Translations under genes and position numbers: made by a program | Notes under the pieces: generated by a model | What the model was told of the DNA's origin: nothing | The model's input: the letters and a program-made list of their open reading frames with translations, nothing else | Database searches by the model: none | Origin: Treponema sp. | Lineage (GTDB): Bacteria > Spirochaetota > Spirochaetia > Treponematales > Treponemataceae | Length of the DNA: 23,559 nucleotides | Reading direction: 5' to 3' | Assembly: GCA_017421145.1 (NCBI GenBank) | Contig: JAFOTA010000064.1 | Span: 1-23,559 of the forward strand | Shown here: positions 6,359-13,397 of the stretch, piece after piece | How positions within the stretch are numbered: position 1 is the first letter of the stretch | How the letters are laid out: each line of letters opens with the position of its first letter

Positions 6359-8500
6359 TTGCCGGACTGGAATAAAAAACAGATTGAAAAAGAAACCGTG
6401 GCTTCCTTGGTTTCAAAATACAAGATGGAGCCTCTGGTTGCAAGCATATTCGCACGCAGGGGAATTACGGACGGAAAGCAGATCCTGTATTTCATGGAAA
6501 CTGACATGAGGTTCCAGCACAGCCCCTTTTCATTTTCTGCAATGGAAGATGCGGTTGACCGTATACTTCAGGCACAGGAAGAGAACGAAAAAGTGCTGAT
6601 TTTCGGTGACCGTGACGTTGACGGGGTGACCGCTACGACCATCCTCTATGACTGCCTCAAGGAGCTTGGGATAGACGTTTCATACAGGCTTCCTGTCGGT
6701 GATGACGCATATGGCCTTACGATGTCCGCCGTGGATGATTTTTCAAAGGAATACGGATCGCTCATAATAACCGTTGACTGCGGAATCTCAAACAATGCCG
6801 AAATCGCACATGCATCGGAGCTGGGAATGGACGTCATAGTGCTTGACCATCACAACTGCCCGGATGCGCTTCCTGAACATGCGGTCATAATCGATCCTAA
6901 GCTTTCTGATTCAGGCTATCCTTTTCAGGACATATCGGGAGCCGCGGTGGTGTTCAAGACCGTTTCAGCCGTAAGATTCAGCAAAAGCCCTTGGTACAAG
7001 CAGGAAGTCTGCCTTTTGAACGCAAGGGAAAGCGATGAAGGCACTGTCGTCGAATGCCTGAAGCTGAGGAACCTTGTTCCGGTTGACAGAAAGGTTGACG
7101 TCATAAAGCCGGGTGAGGTGCGCATAATGGACACATGGATCCCGTCATATCTCCAGGGGCAGCAGATACTTGTCTGGGACTCATCATACGTGCTGGGGCT
7201 GCTTCTTGAAACGTTCGGTTCCGGGGTGGAATTCAACTGCCTTGACATAAGGCCTGAAGTCGCGAAGATGATGCCTAAAATTGCAGGGCTTCCTCTCAGG
7301 GACGTGAAGATGCTTTCCAAGATCGCTCTCTACGGGAATCATGAGCCGACCGAAATAGGCGGTTTTTACAATATATACGTTTCTTACGTCAAAGAATGTA
7401 ACAAAAGGCAGTTTCCGGATTTTGTAAAGAGAGAGGAAATGGATCTGGAGCTTGTTGCACTTGCAGCCCTTGCAGACATAATGCCCATGCAGGATGAAAA
7501 CAGGATTTTCGTGAGCCGTGCGCTTTCTTCCATAAATGCAGGACGCATAAGACCGGGTCTTTTGGAACTAATGTCGAAGGTCAATCTGCTGGGAAAAAGG
7601 GTTACTTCCACTGACCTAAGCTGGATAATAGTGGCCAACCTGAATGCTGCAGGAAGGCTCGGACGTTCTGATTTGGCGGCTGAACTTTTCATTTCCAAAG
7701 ACGGTGCCAGAAGGGAAGCCGTGGCTGATGAAATCAACAGGCTCAACGTGCAGAGAAAGCAGCTTTGTGCCGACGGAATGAATTTCTGCGCGATACAGGC
7801 AAAGGCATCCGTTGACCTTCATTCGGGCAATCTCTGCGTGGTTCTTGATGACAGGATAAACCGCGGTGTTTGCGGAATAATAGCGGGAAGGCTTGTCGGA
7901 ATCTATGACGTTCCTGCTGTCGTTGCGACCGTTTCTGGTGAAGTAGTCATCGGCTCCATGCGCACGTGCAGGGGGATAAAGGCGACTGAATTCCTGGATT
8001 CCATGAAAGATCTTTTCATAAGCTACGGAGGTCACGATGCAGCGGCAGGATTCAGCCTGAAAAAAGAAAACCTTGACCAGTTCAAGAGCAGGATCCTTGA
8101 AATATCTAAGTCGCTTGATCTTGAAAAGCCTTCGTCCGGGGAATATTCCGTTGATGCCGAGATACCGTGCGAATACATGACGCCGCATCTTCTGGACATA
8201 GAGGACATATTCGAGCCGTTCGGTGAATCAAACCAGCAGCTGCTTTTCATGGCAAAAAATCTTCCCGTGTCCGACGCGATGGTGATGGGAAAAGGTGAAA
8301 AGACCCACCTGAAGATTATCGTGAATCCGGGAAAGTACAAGTGGCCGTGCCTTTTCTGGAATGAGGGCGAAAGGTTCAGGCGTGACTTCAACATAGGAGA
8401 TTCCGTGGACATACTTTTCCATGTGGAAAGAAACGTTTTCAACGGAATGGAAACACCGCAGATTGTATTGAAGGACATGAGGCAGTCCAAAAAAGCCTGA
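6359..8500 (+). CDS. recJ: Single-stranded-DNA-specific 5'-3' exonuclease RecJ with a large insertion
   Basis: RecJ degrades 5' single-stranded ends in RecF-pathway recombination and repair. The DHH phosphoesterase motifs are intact: DRDVDG (84-89), DCG (140-142), DHH (163-165) and IDPK (178-181), then VALAALADIMPM (366-377). The DHHA1 part contains GGHDAAAGFS (557-566), and an OB-like tail follows. The start is a TTG at 6359 with AAAGGA seven bases upstream. At 713 residues it is well over E. coli RecJ (about 577). Much of the excess is an insertion at about 210-357 (bases 6986-7429), placed between the helix after SGAAVVFK and the VALA-ALAD motif. The insertion's strand and helix order resembles a DnaQ-type 3'-5' exonuclease without its acidic residues. 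The M23 gene follows 21 bases later. Confidence 0.93.
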   Translation: MPDWNKKQIEKETVASLVSKYKMEPLVASIFARRGITDGKQILYFMETDMRFQHSPFSFSAMEDAVDRILQAQEENEKVLIFGDRDVDGVTATTILYDCLKELGIDVSYRLPVGDDAYGLTMSAVDDFSKEYGSLIITVDCGISNNAEIAHASELGMDVIVLDHHNCPDALPEHAVIIDPKLSDSGYPFQDISGAAVVFKTVSAVRFSKSPWYKQEVCLLNARESDEGTVVECLKLRNLVPVDRKVDVIKPGEVRIMDTWIPSYLQGQQILVWDSSYVLGLLLETFGSGVEFNCLDIRPEVAKMMPKIAGLPLRDVKMLSKIALYGNHEPTEIGGFYNIYVSYVKECNKRQFPDFVKREEMDLELVALAALADIMPMQDENRIFVSRALSSINAGRIRPGLLELMSKVNLLGKRVTSTDLSWIIVANLNAAGRLGRSDLAAELFISKDGARREAVADEINRLNVQRKQLCADGMNFCAIQAKASVDLHSGNLCVVLDDRINRGVCGIIAGRLVGIYDVPAVVATVSGEVVIGSMRTCRGIKATEFLDSMKDLFISYGGHDAAAGFSLKKENLDQFKSRILEISKSLDLEKPSSGEYSVDAEIPCEYMTPHLLDIEDIFEPFGESNQQLLFMAKNLPVSDAMVMGKGEKTHLKIIVNPGKYKWPCLFWNEGERFRRDFNIGDSVDILFHVERNVFNGMETPQIVLKDMRQSKKA

Positions 8501-8521
8501 TATAAAATTGGAGGAGACGTT

Positions 8522-9478
8522 ATGTTTTTTAAGAAAATTCCATTGCTGCTGATTCTATCGCTTGGTTGTGCAGGTCTTTTTGCCGCGACGCAATCCTACA
8601 CGGAAAAAGGTTACGACATAAAGATCCATTACAACGACACTGCATGCCCCGGTGATGCCGTGTTCGTCCGTCTTGAAGTGAATGCACCTGTACCAGACGG
8701 AAAGGATAAGGGGCTTCTGACTCTCTATGTAAACGGAAAAGCATCCAGAAAAGCTGCGTTCTACAGCCTTGAAAAAACCGGCGGAAAGAATTCGCTTCTT
8801 GCAGGAATACCGCTTTCAACATGGTGGACGCCGGAAGTGAGCTTCCATCTGAACGTTTCGTATACCGCAGCCGGAAAACCGAACGCTGGGATAGATCTTC
8901 CCTTCAAGCTTAAGGACAAGAAATTCGAAAGTGAAACAATAGCCCTGAATCAGTCAAACACAAGCATAGTAACGAACACATCAAAGGAGAAAAAGCAGCA
9001 GTCGGACAAGCTTGCGGAAATAATCTGGAAAATCAATTCTGATGCGGTGTATCAGGCAGCGGCATTTACTCCTCCGACCGAATCAAAAAGATTCACGTCA
9101 TATTTCGGGGACCGCCGTGTTTATGCATACAGCACTGGTGGAAGCTCCACAAGCGAGCATTACGGAAACGACTACGGCATCCCGACTGGTAGCTCGGTCA
9201 AAGCATGTGCCGCAGGAAAGGTTGTTCTTGCCGCCTGGAGAATTTCCACGGGGTACAGCGTTGTAATCGAACATCTTCCGGGACTTTACAGCCTTTACTA
9301 TCACATGAGCGAACTAAAGTGCAAGGAAGGGGACATCGTGAAAGTCGGCGACGAGATAGGAAAAAGCGGAGCGACCGGACTTGCCACCGGACCACACCTT
9401 CACTGGGAGATGCGCTTGAACGGTTACGCAGTGGATCCGATTTTCTTTACCAATGATTTCGCTTTTTTGAATGACTAG
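8522..9478 (+). CDS. Secreted M23-family (LytM-like) metallopeptidase
   Basis: This 318-residue protein should cleave peptidoglycan peptide bridges, or regulate such cleavage, in the periplasm. It starts at an ATG preceded by GGAGGA. Residues 1-21 form a signal peptide; cleavage after LFA is plausible, but C16 in LSLGC could instead make it a lipoprotein. A beta-rich region (about 25-135) and a polar linker precede the M23 domain (about 190-310). All metal and catalytic positions are present: H213 and D217 in SEHYGNDYG, H261 in YYHMSEL, and H292 and H294 in PHLHWE. It is therefore likely an active enzyme rather than an EnvC/NlpD-type degenerate LytM. It probably shares a transcript with recJ. 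Only 12 bases separate its stop from the oppositely oriented recO. Confidence 0.92.
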   Translation: MFFKKIPLLLILSLGCAGLFAATQSYTEKGYDIKIHYNDTACPGDAVFVRLEVNAPVPDGKDKGLLTLYVNGKASRKAAFYSLEKTGGKNSLLAGIPLSTWWTPEVSFHLNVSYTAAGKPNAGIDLPFKLKDKKFESETIALNQSNTSIVTNTSKEKKQQSDKLAEIIWKINSDAVYQAAAFTPPTESKRFTSYFGDRRVYAYSTGGSSTSEHYGNDYGIPTGSSVKACAAGKVVLAAWRISTGYSVVIEHLPGLYSLYYHMSELKCKEGDIVKVGDEIGKSGATGLATGPHLHWEMRLNGYAVDPIFFTNDFAFLND

Positions 9479-9490
9479 GGAAACGCTGAA

Positions 9491-10261
9491 TTAAAGGATG
9501 GAAGCTCCGCTTTTCAATGAAAGAAGCCTTGTTCCTGCTGCCTGTTCGATCAGATAAAAGGTTATGCGCCTCAGGTTGTCGCATGATTCTGCAGAAAGGG
9601 GGAGCCGCCTTACTGATCCGGGAGTCTGCGTGCTGATTGCATTCAGATAATGCAGTGCTTCCCCGGTGACCGAAAGCGTTAATCCGTCCTTGGGTTTTCC
9701 TGCACATTCCCTGCACAAAAATCCGTTTGATGCCGGAGAATAGAACGACAATGAATTTTCCCCTGCATACGGAAGATTCTGCGAGCATGATATGCATGAT
9801 TCAGTGTCCGGCTGGACTCCGAGAAGCGAAAGATACCGCCACAAAAAACGGACCGTCGCCGCACGTGCAGAAGTTTCGTCAACTGCATCCAGACCGTCGA
9901 TGAATGCTTTGAGAAGCATATATGCAGCCCTGTCATCACCTGCGCATTTTGTTTTCATCAGTATTTCAGCCGCCAGGTTTGCAGCCCACATCTTGTAGAG
10001 ACTTTCCTTGAGCGATGCATGGAAATTCTTCACGTCGAAATCGGATATTTTTTTAAGCTTCCTGTTTTCGTCGTCGTAAATGAACATAATGCCTGAATTG
10101 AACGGCTGCACCAAGGATTTCATCTTGCTTTTCGGGCCTCCGTAAAGGGTTGCGTAAAAAATGCCCGTTTCCGGCGAGACCGCACACACGCTTCTGTTGT
10201 TTTCCCCCTGTTCCCTGACCGTAAGGACGACGGCCTCCGTATACTTGTTTCTTTCACCCAT
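9491..10261 (-). CDS. recO: DNA repair protein RecO
   Basis: RecO helps load RecA onto SSB-coated DNA together with RecR and anneals complementary strands. The 256-residue protein has the expected layout: an N-terminal OB fold (about 7-80, with TEAVVLTVREQGENNR and YATLYGGPKSK), a helical middle, and a zinc finger of C156, C159, C183 and C186, followed by a C-terminal helical part. I chose the ATG at 10261, which gives a normal RecO length and begins just before the OB fold. The frame is open further upstream, but that stretch crosses the promoter and the divergent dinG start. No Shine-Dalgarno precedes this ATG. Divergent from the JAB-DinG gene, convergent with the M23 gene. Confidence 0.92.
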   Translation of the reverse strand: MGERNKYTEAVVLTVREQGENNRSVCAVSPETGIFYATLYGGPKSKMKSLVQPFNSGIMFIYDDENRKLKKISDFDVKNFHASLKESLYKMWAANLAAEILMKTKCAGDDRAAYMLLKAFIDGLDAVDETSARAATVRFLWRYLSLLGVQPDTESCISCSQNLPYAGENSLSFYSPASNGFLCRECAGKPKDGLTLSVTGEALHYLNAISTQTPGSVRRLPLSAESCDNLRRITFYLIEQAAGTRLLSLKSGASIL

Positions 10262-10269
10262 AAAATGAC

Positions 10270-10297
10270 ATTTTAGACTTAAGCATCTCTTTGTCAA
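10270..10297 (-). promoter_or_regulatory. Strong sigma70-like promoter for recO, probably giving a leaderless mRNA
   Basis: On the minus strand there is a perfect TTGACA (10297-10292), a 16-base spacer and TAAAAT (10275-10270). The recO ATG at 10261 comes only 8 bases after the -10 box, so transcription should begin at or within a few bases of the start codon. Confidence 0.6.
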
Positions 10298-10345
10298 CCT
10301 GTGTAACATTTTCTGCTGGATGGTTCTGCTTATAAAAATCCTCTG

Positions 10346-10374
10346 TTGTAATATGCCGCTAAAATTTATAGAAT
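10346..10374 (+). promoter_or_regulatory. Sigma70-like promoter for the JAB-DinG gene, probably giving a leaderless mRNA
   Basis: TTGTAA (10346-10351), a 17-base spacer and TAGAAT (10369-10374) are followed after 7 bases by the ATG at 10382. No Shine-Dalgarno precedes this ATG. Confidence 0.5.
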
Positions 10375-10381
10375 GTAGGCT

Positions 10382-12862
10382 ATGGACATTCACAAAAGAT
10401 TTTCACAATCGATCATTACGGCCATGCAGCGCGATATTGCCGAAGCCGGGGGAAACGAAGTTTTTTGGATAGGCTCGATAAATGCAGATTTCCGTGTAAT
10501 CAGCATAAAAACCGGGTCACGGGGAAATTCAGGCATGGTACTTGTGAATGACAATCTTGCACGCAGGGAGATTGACGAAGACCAGACCGGTGCAGGACAC
10601 GTCGTGATACACAATCATCCGTCGGGGAAACTTGAACCGAGCAATGCCGACCTTGACGTTGCCGGACGCTACATGGAAATGGGAATAGGCTCATACATCG
10701 TGGACAACCAGGTTTCTGACGTGTATGTGATAGTGGAGCCTGTACAGCCCAAAGTGCTTTCTCCGCTTGATGACAGTGAAGCCGCATTCTATCTTTCATC
10801 CGAAGGCCCGCTTGCAAAAAAAAGCCCTATGTATGAAGAGCGCCCGAGCCAGATAGATCTTTTGAAAAACATAGTGAATGCATTCAACGGAGGAAAAATC
10901 GGTGTGTTCGAGGCTGGAACCGGAGTCGGAAAAAGCTATGCATACCTGATTCCGTCGATGCTCTGGGCAATAAAAAACCATGAAAGGGTCGTCATTTCCA
11001 CCGGAACGATCAATTTGCAGCAGCAGCTTGCGGAAAAGGACATCCCTGCCGCTTCGAAAATAATCGGACAGAAAGTCAAGGCAGTCCTTTTGAAAGGTAG
11101 GCAGAACTATCTGTGCATGCGTCGTCTTGATGATGCGGTTGCAGAAGCCGAGGAAGACATGTTTTTTGCGGACAAGGAAATCCTTGGGCGGATAGATTCA
11201 TGGGCTGAAAACACATCCACCGGAAGCCGCTCCGACATTTCATTCATGCCTCCTGATTCCGTCTGGACAAGGGTGAATTCGGAAAGCGATGCATGCATGG
11301 GTGCAAGATGCCCGCACAGGGACAAATGCTTTGTCATGAAAGTAAGGAAAGAGGCTAGCGATGCAAACATCATAGTCGTGAACCACCATCTCCTTTTTGC
11401 AGATATAGAAAGCCGCATGAACGGAGTAGGATATGACGACACAGCCGTTCTTCCGCCGTATAGAAGGATAGTTTTTGACGAAGCGCACGGAATAGAAGAC
11501 AGCGCGACAAGTTTTTTCAGCGAGACAATCAGCAAGTTCAAGGTTCTTAAGCAGCTAAACCTTCTTTTCCGCTCGTACAAGGGATCTGCGGCAGGCTTTT
11601 TGATTCAGGTGAGCGCGGTGTCCAAGTCGGAAGATGTTTTCGACCAAGCCCTTTCAAAGCTCAATTCGGTAAAGGACTGCCTTTTTGCGCTTGACCAGAT
11701 TGCCATGGACTGCATGGGAAACGATTTCAGCACAAGGCTCCATGCATTGACTGCGGCGGGTCTTGAACCGGTGCTTGGCTCAATCGAACGCCTTAAAATT
11801 TCACTCGGTGAATTCGCGTCTTTGGTCAGGGAAGTGCTTGACGGAGTGGACGATGATGACAAGGACGTTCCGTCTTATTTTGAATGCCGGGCGATCTTGG
11901 GAAGGCTTGATGATCTTGTGGTTCTTTGCAAGAATTTCTGCGAATGGGACGAGCATGATGACACTGTTTTCTGGATGCAGAAAATAAGGATGCAGGCAAA
12001 AAAATCCGGAGATGAACCTTCTTTTTACGTTCAGTTCGTGCAGACGCCGCTTGACATAGCACCTCTTATGAACATGGGTGTTTTCGAGCCGATGAGTTCG
12101 GTCGTATGTACAAGCGCAACCCTCAGAACAGGGGATTCTTTTTTCTATTGGATGCGCCGTACCGGTGTTTCGTTCGTGGAAGAGGACAGGGTTTCGGCAC
12201 AGGTTTTTGAATCGCCGTTTCCATACAGAACCAACGCGCTCTTTGCGGTTCCAAAAGACGCTCCTTTCCCGGATTCCATGAACTATCAGGATTTCGTCGA
12301 ATCTGCCGTGCTTGACCTTACCATTGCAGCAGGAGGAAGGACGCTGGTTCTATTCACGTCATATGATTCATTGCGCCACGCATACAATTCGGTCTGCCCG
12401 AATCTTTTGAAAGAGGGAATAGACGTATACAAGCAGGGTGATGACGACAGGTTCAGGCTGCTTGAACGGTTCAGGGAAAACAAAGACAGCGTGCTTTTTG
12501 CAACTGACAGCTTCTGGGAAGGGGTTGACGTTCCAGGAGAAAGCCTAAGCCAGGTGATAGTCGTAAAGCTTCCGTTTGCAGTACCGAACGATCCTGTTTT
12601 TGCCGCACGGTCTGAAGCGGTTGAAAAAAAAGGCGGATCTGCATTCATGGAGCTGAGCGTGCCGCAGGCAGTCATAAAATTCAGGCAGGGATTCGGGAGG
12701 CTTATAAGAAGATCCGATGACAGGGGAGCCGTGGTTGTTTTGGACAGAAGGATAGTGGAAAAACGCTACGGAAAGATTTTCACAACGTCGGTCCCGATGA
12801 CAAGGCGCATGTACAATCCTCTGAGCGATATAATAAAGGTCATCACCGATTTTTTGAAATAA
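10382..12862 (+). CDS. dinG: DinG/XPD-family helicase with an N-terminal RadC-type JAB domain
   Basis: This 826-residue protein fuses two modules. Residues about 20-120 match a RadC-type JAB/JAMM domain: E26, then H77-N-H79-P-S-G with P-S87-x-x-D90, the full zinc metalloprotease-type motif. Residues about 150-826 are a superfamily 2 helicase of the DinG/XPD group: Walker A AGTGVGKS (178-185), four iron-sulphur cysteines (C245, C305, C310, C316), DEAH box (366-369), VVCTSATL, the SFWEGVDVPG motif and the arginine-finger motif QGFGRLIRR near the end. DinG helicases unwind DNA 5'-3' and act on R-loops, D-loops and forked DNA. Several Gram-positive DinG proteins carry an N-terminal DnaQ-like exonuclease; here a JAB domain takes that place. 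The role of the JAB domain is unknown. Divergent from recO and transcribed alone. Confidence 0.93.
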   Translation: MDIHKRFSQSIITAMQRDIAEAGGNEVFWIGSINADFRVISIKTGSRGNSGMVLVNDNLARREIDEDQTGAGHVVIHNHPSGKLEPSNADLDVAGRYMEMGIGSYIVDNQVSDVYVIVEPVQPKVLSPLDDSEAAFYLSSEGPLAKKSPMYEERPSQIDLLKNIVNAFNGGKIGVFEAGTGVGKSYAYLIPSMLWAIKNHERVVISTGTINLQQQLAEKDIPAASKIIGQKVKAVLLKGRQNYLCMRRLDDAVAEAEEDMFFADKEILGRIDSWAENTSTGSRSDISFMPPDSVWTRVNSESDACMGARCPHRDKCFVMKVRKEASDANIIVVNHHLLFADIESRMNGVGYDDTAVLPPYRRIVFDEAHGIEDSATSFFSETISKFKVLKQLNLLFRSYKGSAAGFLIQVSAVSKSEDVFDQALSKLNSVKDCLFALDQIAMDCMGNDFSTRLHALTAAGLEPVLGSIERLKISLGEFASLVREVLDGVDDDDKDVPSYFECRAILGRLDDLVVLCKNFCEWDEHDDTVFWMQKIRMQAKKSGDEPSFYVQFVQTPLDIAPLMNMGVFEPMSSVVCTSATLRTGDSFFYWMRRTGVSFVEEDRVSAQVFESPFPYRTNALFAVPKDAPFPDSMNYQDFVESAVLDLTIAAGGRTLVLFTSYDSLRHAYNSVCPNLLKEGIDVYKQGDDDRFRLLERFRENKDSVLFATDSFWEGVDVPGESLSQVIVVKLPFAVPNDPVFAARSEAVEKKGGSAFMELSVPQAVIKFRQGFGRLIRRSDDRGAVVVLDRRIVEKRYGKIFTTSVPMTRRMYNPLSDIIKVITDFLK

Positions 12863-12870
12863 CGCATTTT

Positions 12871-12886
12871 GCCTCAGTTCTGGGGC
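12871..12886. other. Short inverted repeat after dinG
   Basis: GCCTCAG-TT-CTGGGGC forms a near-perfect dyad 8 bases past the dinG stop, with one G-T pair. There is no T run after it on either strand, so it is not a canonical intrinsic terminator. It is the best candidate for a 3' structure of the dinG mRNA. Confidence 0.3.
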
Positions 12887-13026
12887 GGAAGTAAATCCGG
12901 TCTTTCGTTCAAGCTGGAAGGAGGACTCTTTGGAATGACCAGCTCCCTTTTGATGGCCATCAGTTTTTGAAAACGGCGTGCTGAAGAATCAATACGGAAA
13001 TTTTAGAAGAACGAGATAAAAGCTGA

Positions 13027-13302
13027 TTGAGAAATGGCGATTTTGCAGAAATCCCACGGACAGAAGGAATGAGTTTTAATGACACAAAGGCTCAGTATGG
13101 AACCACCGAGCTAAATTTGACTACATCAGAATTAGAAATGCTTATTAAATATGTCGATAAAGAGGGAGCAAAACAAAAAGCCCTGGAGTCTGCGGAAAAT
13201 TTTCTTCGAAAAGGAATACCCATAGAAACTATATCAGAATGCATCGGACTTCCGTTGGATCAAGTAAAGCAGATTGCTGAATCAATTTCCATAAAAGCAT
13301 GA
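13027..13302 (+). CDS. Small protein resembling the C-terminal tail of Rpn/PD-(D/E)XK transposase-like nucleases; possible remnant
   Basis: The 91-codon frame starts at a TTG (13027). An in-frame ATG lies at 13069, with AGAAGGA directly against it, so neither start has a well-spaced ribosome site. The last 45 residues contain DKEGAKQKALESAE followed by FLRKGIPIETISECIGLPL. This matches the pattern of the tails of Rpn-family (PDDEXK_2) recombination-promoting nucleases, where an E/K/G-rich helix precedes a 'LL-x-x-G-x-x-x-E-x-I' helix and a GLs-x-eeI segment. The nuclease domain that should precede it is absent, and upstream frames hold stops. Base use is more AT-rich than in neighbouring genes (AAA, ATA, TTA and AGA codons), which fits transfer and decay. 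It may be a pseudogene fragment or a surviving internal product. No function assigned. Confidence 0.5.
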   Translation: MRNGDFAEIPRTEGMSFNDTKAQYGTTELNLTTSELEMLIKYVDKEGAKQKALESAENFLRKGIPIETISECIGLPLDQVKQIAESISIKA

Positions 13303-13314
13303 AGACTCATTATG

Positions 13315-13332
13315 AACAGAGCTGGCTCTGTT
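13315..13332. repeat. Perfect 8-bp inverted repeat
   Basis: AACAGAGC-TG-GCTCTGTT lies 13 bases past the stop of the small Rpn-tail-like gene and could form a hairpin of about seven pairs. On the plus strand it is followed by only one further T, so it is a poor intrinsic terminator, but its position suits a 3' end structure. Confidence 0.6.
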
Positions 13333-13339
13333 TGCGACA

Positions 13340-13384
13340 ATGCCGCAGGGCAAATCCTCAGAGGAAAAACTTGCTTTGCGGCAT
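13340..13384. repeat. Nested inverted repeat at the 3' side of the outer-membrane protein gene
   Basis: ATGCCGCA (13340-13347) pairs perfectly with TGCGGCAT (13377-13384). Inside it, GCAA can pair with TTGC, and CCTC-A-GAGG gives a small apical stem. On the minus strand it starts 14 bases after the stop of the beta-barrel gene, so it may act as its terminator or 3' stabilising structure, although no long T run follows. Confidence 0.55.
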
Positions 13385-13397
13385 CATTGCATTTATC

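Noticed and set aside
7616..8188. Minus-strand open frame of 190 codons inside recJ
   Set aside because: Antisense to well-matched RecJ sequence, with no recognisable features.
10262..10393. Longer N-terminus for recO from the ATG at 10393
   Set aside because: It would run through a perfect TTGACA promoter and across the divergent dinG start, and RecO's OB fold begins at 10261.
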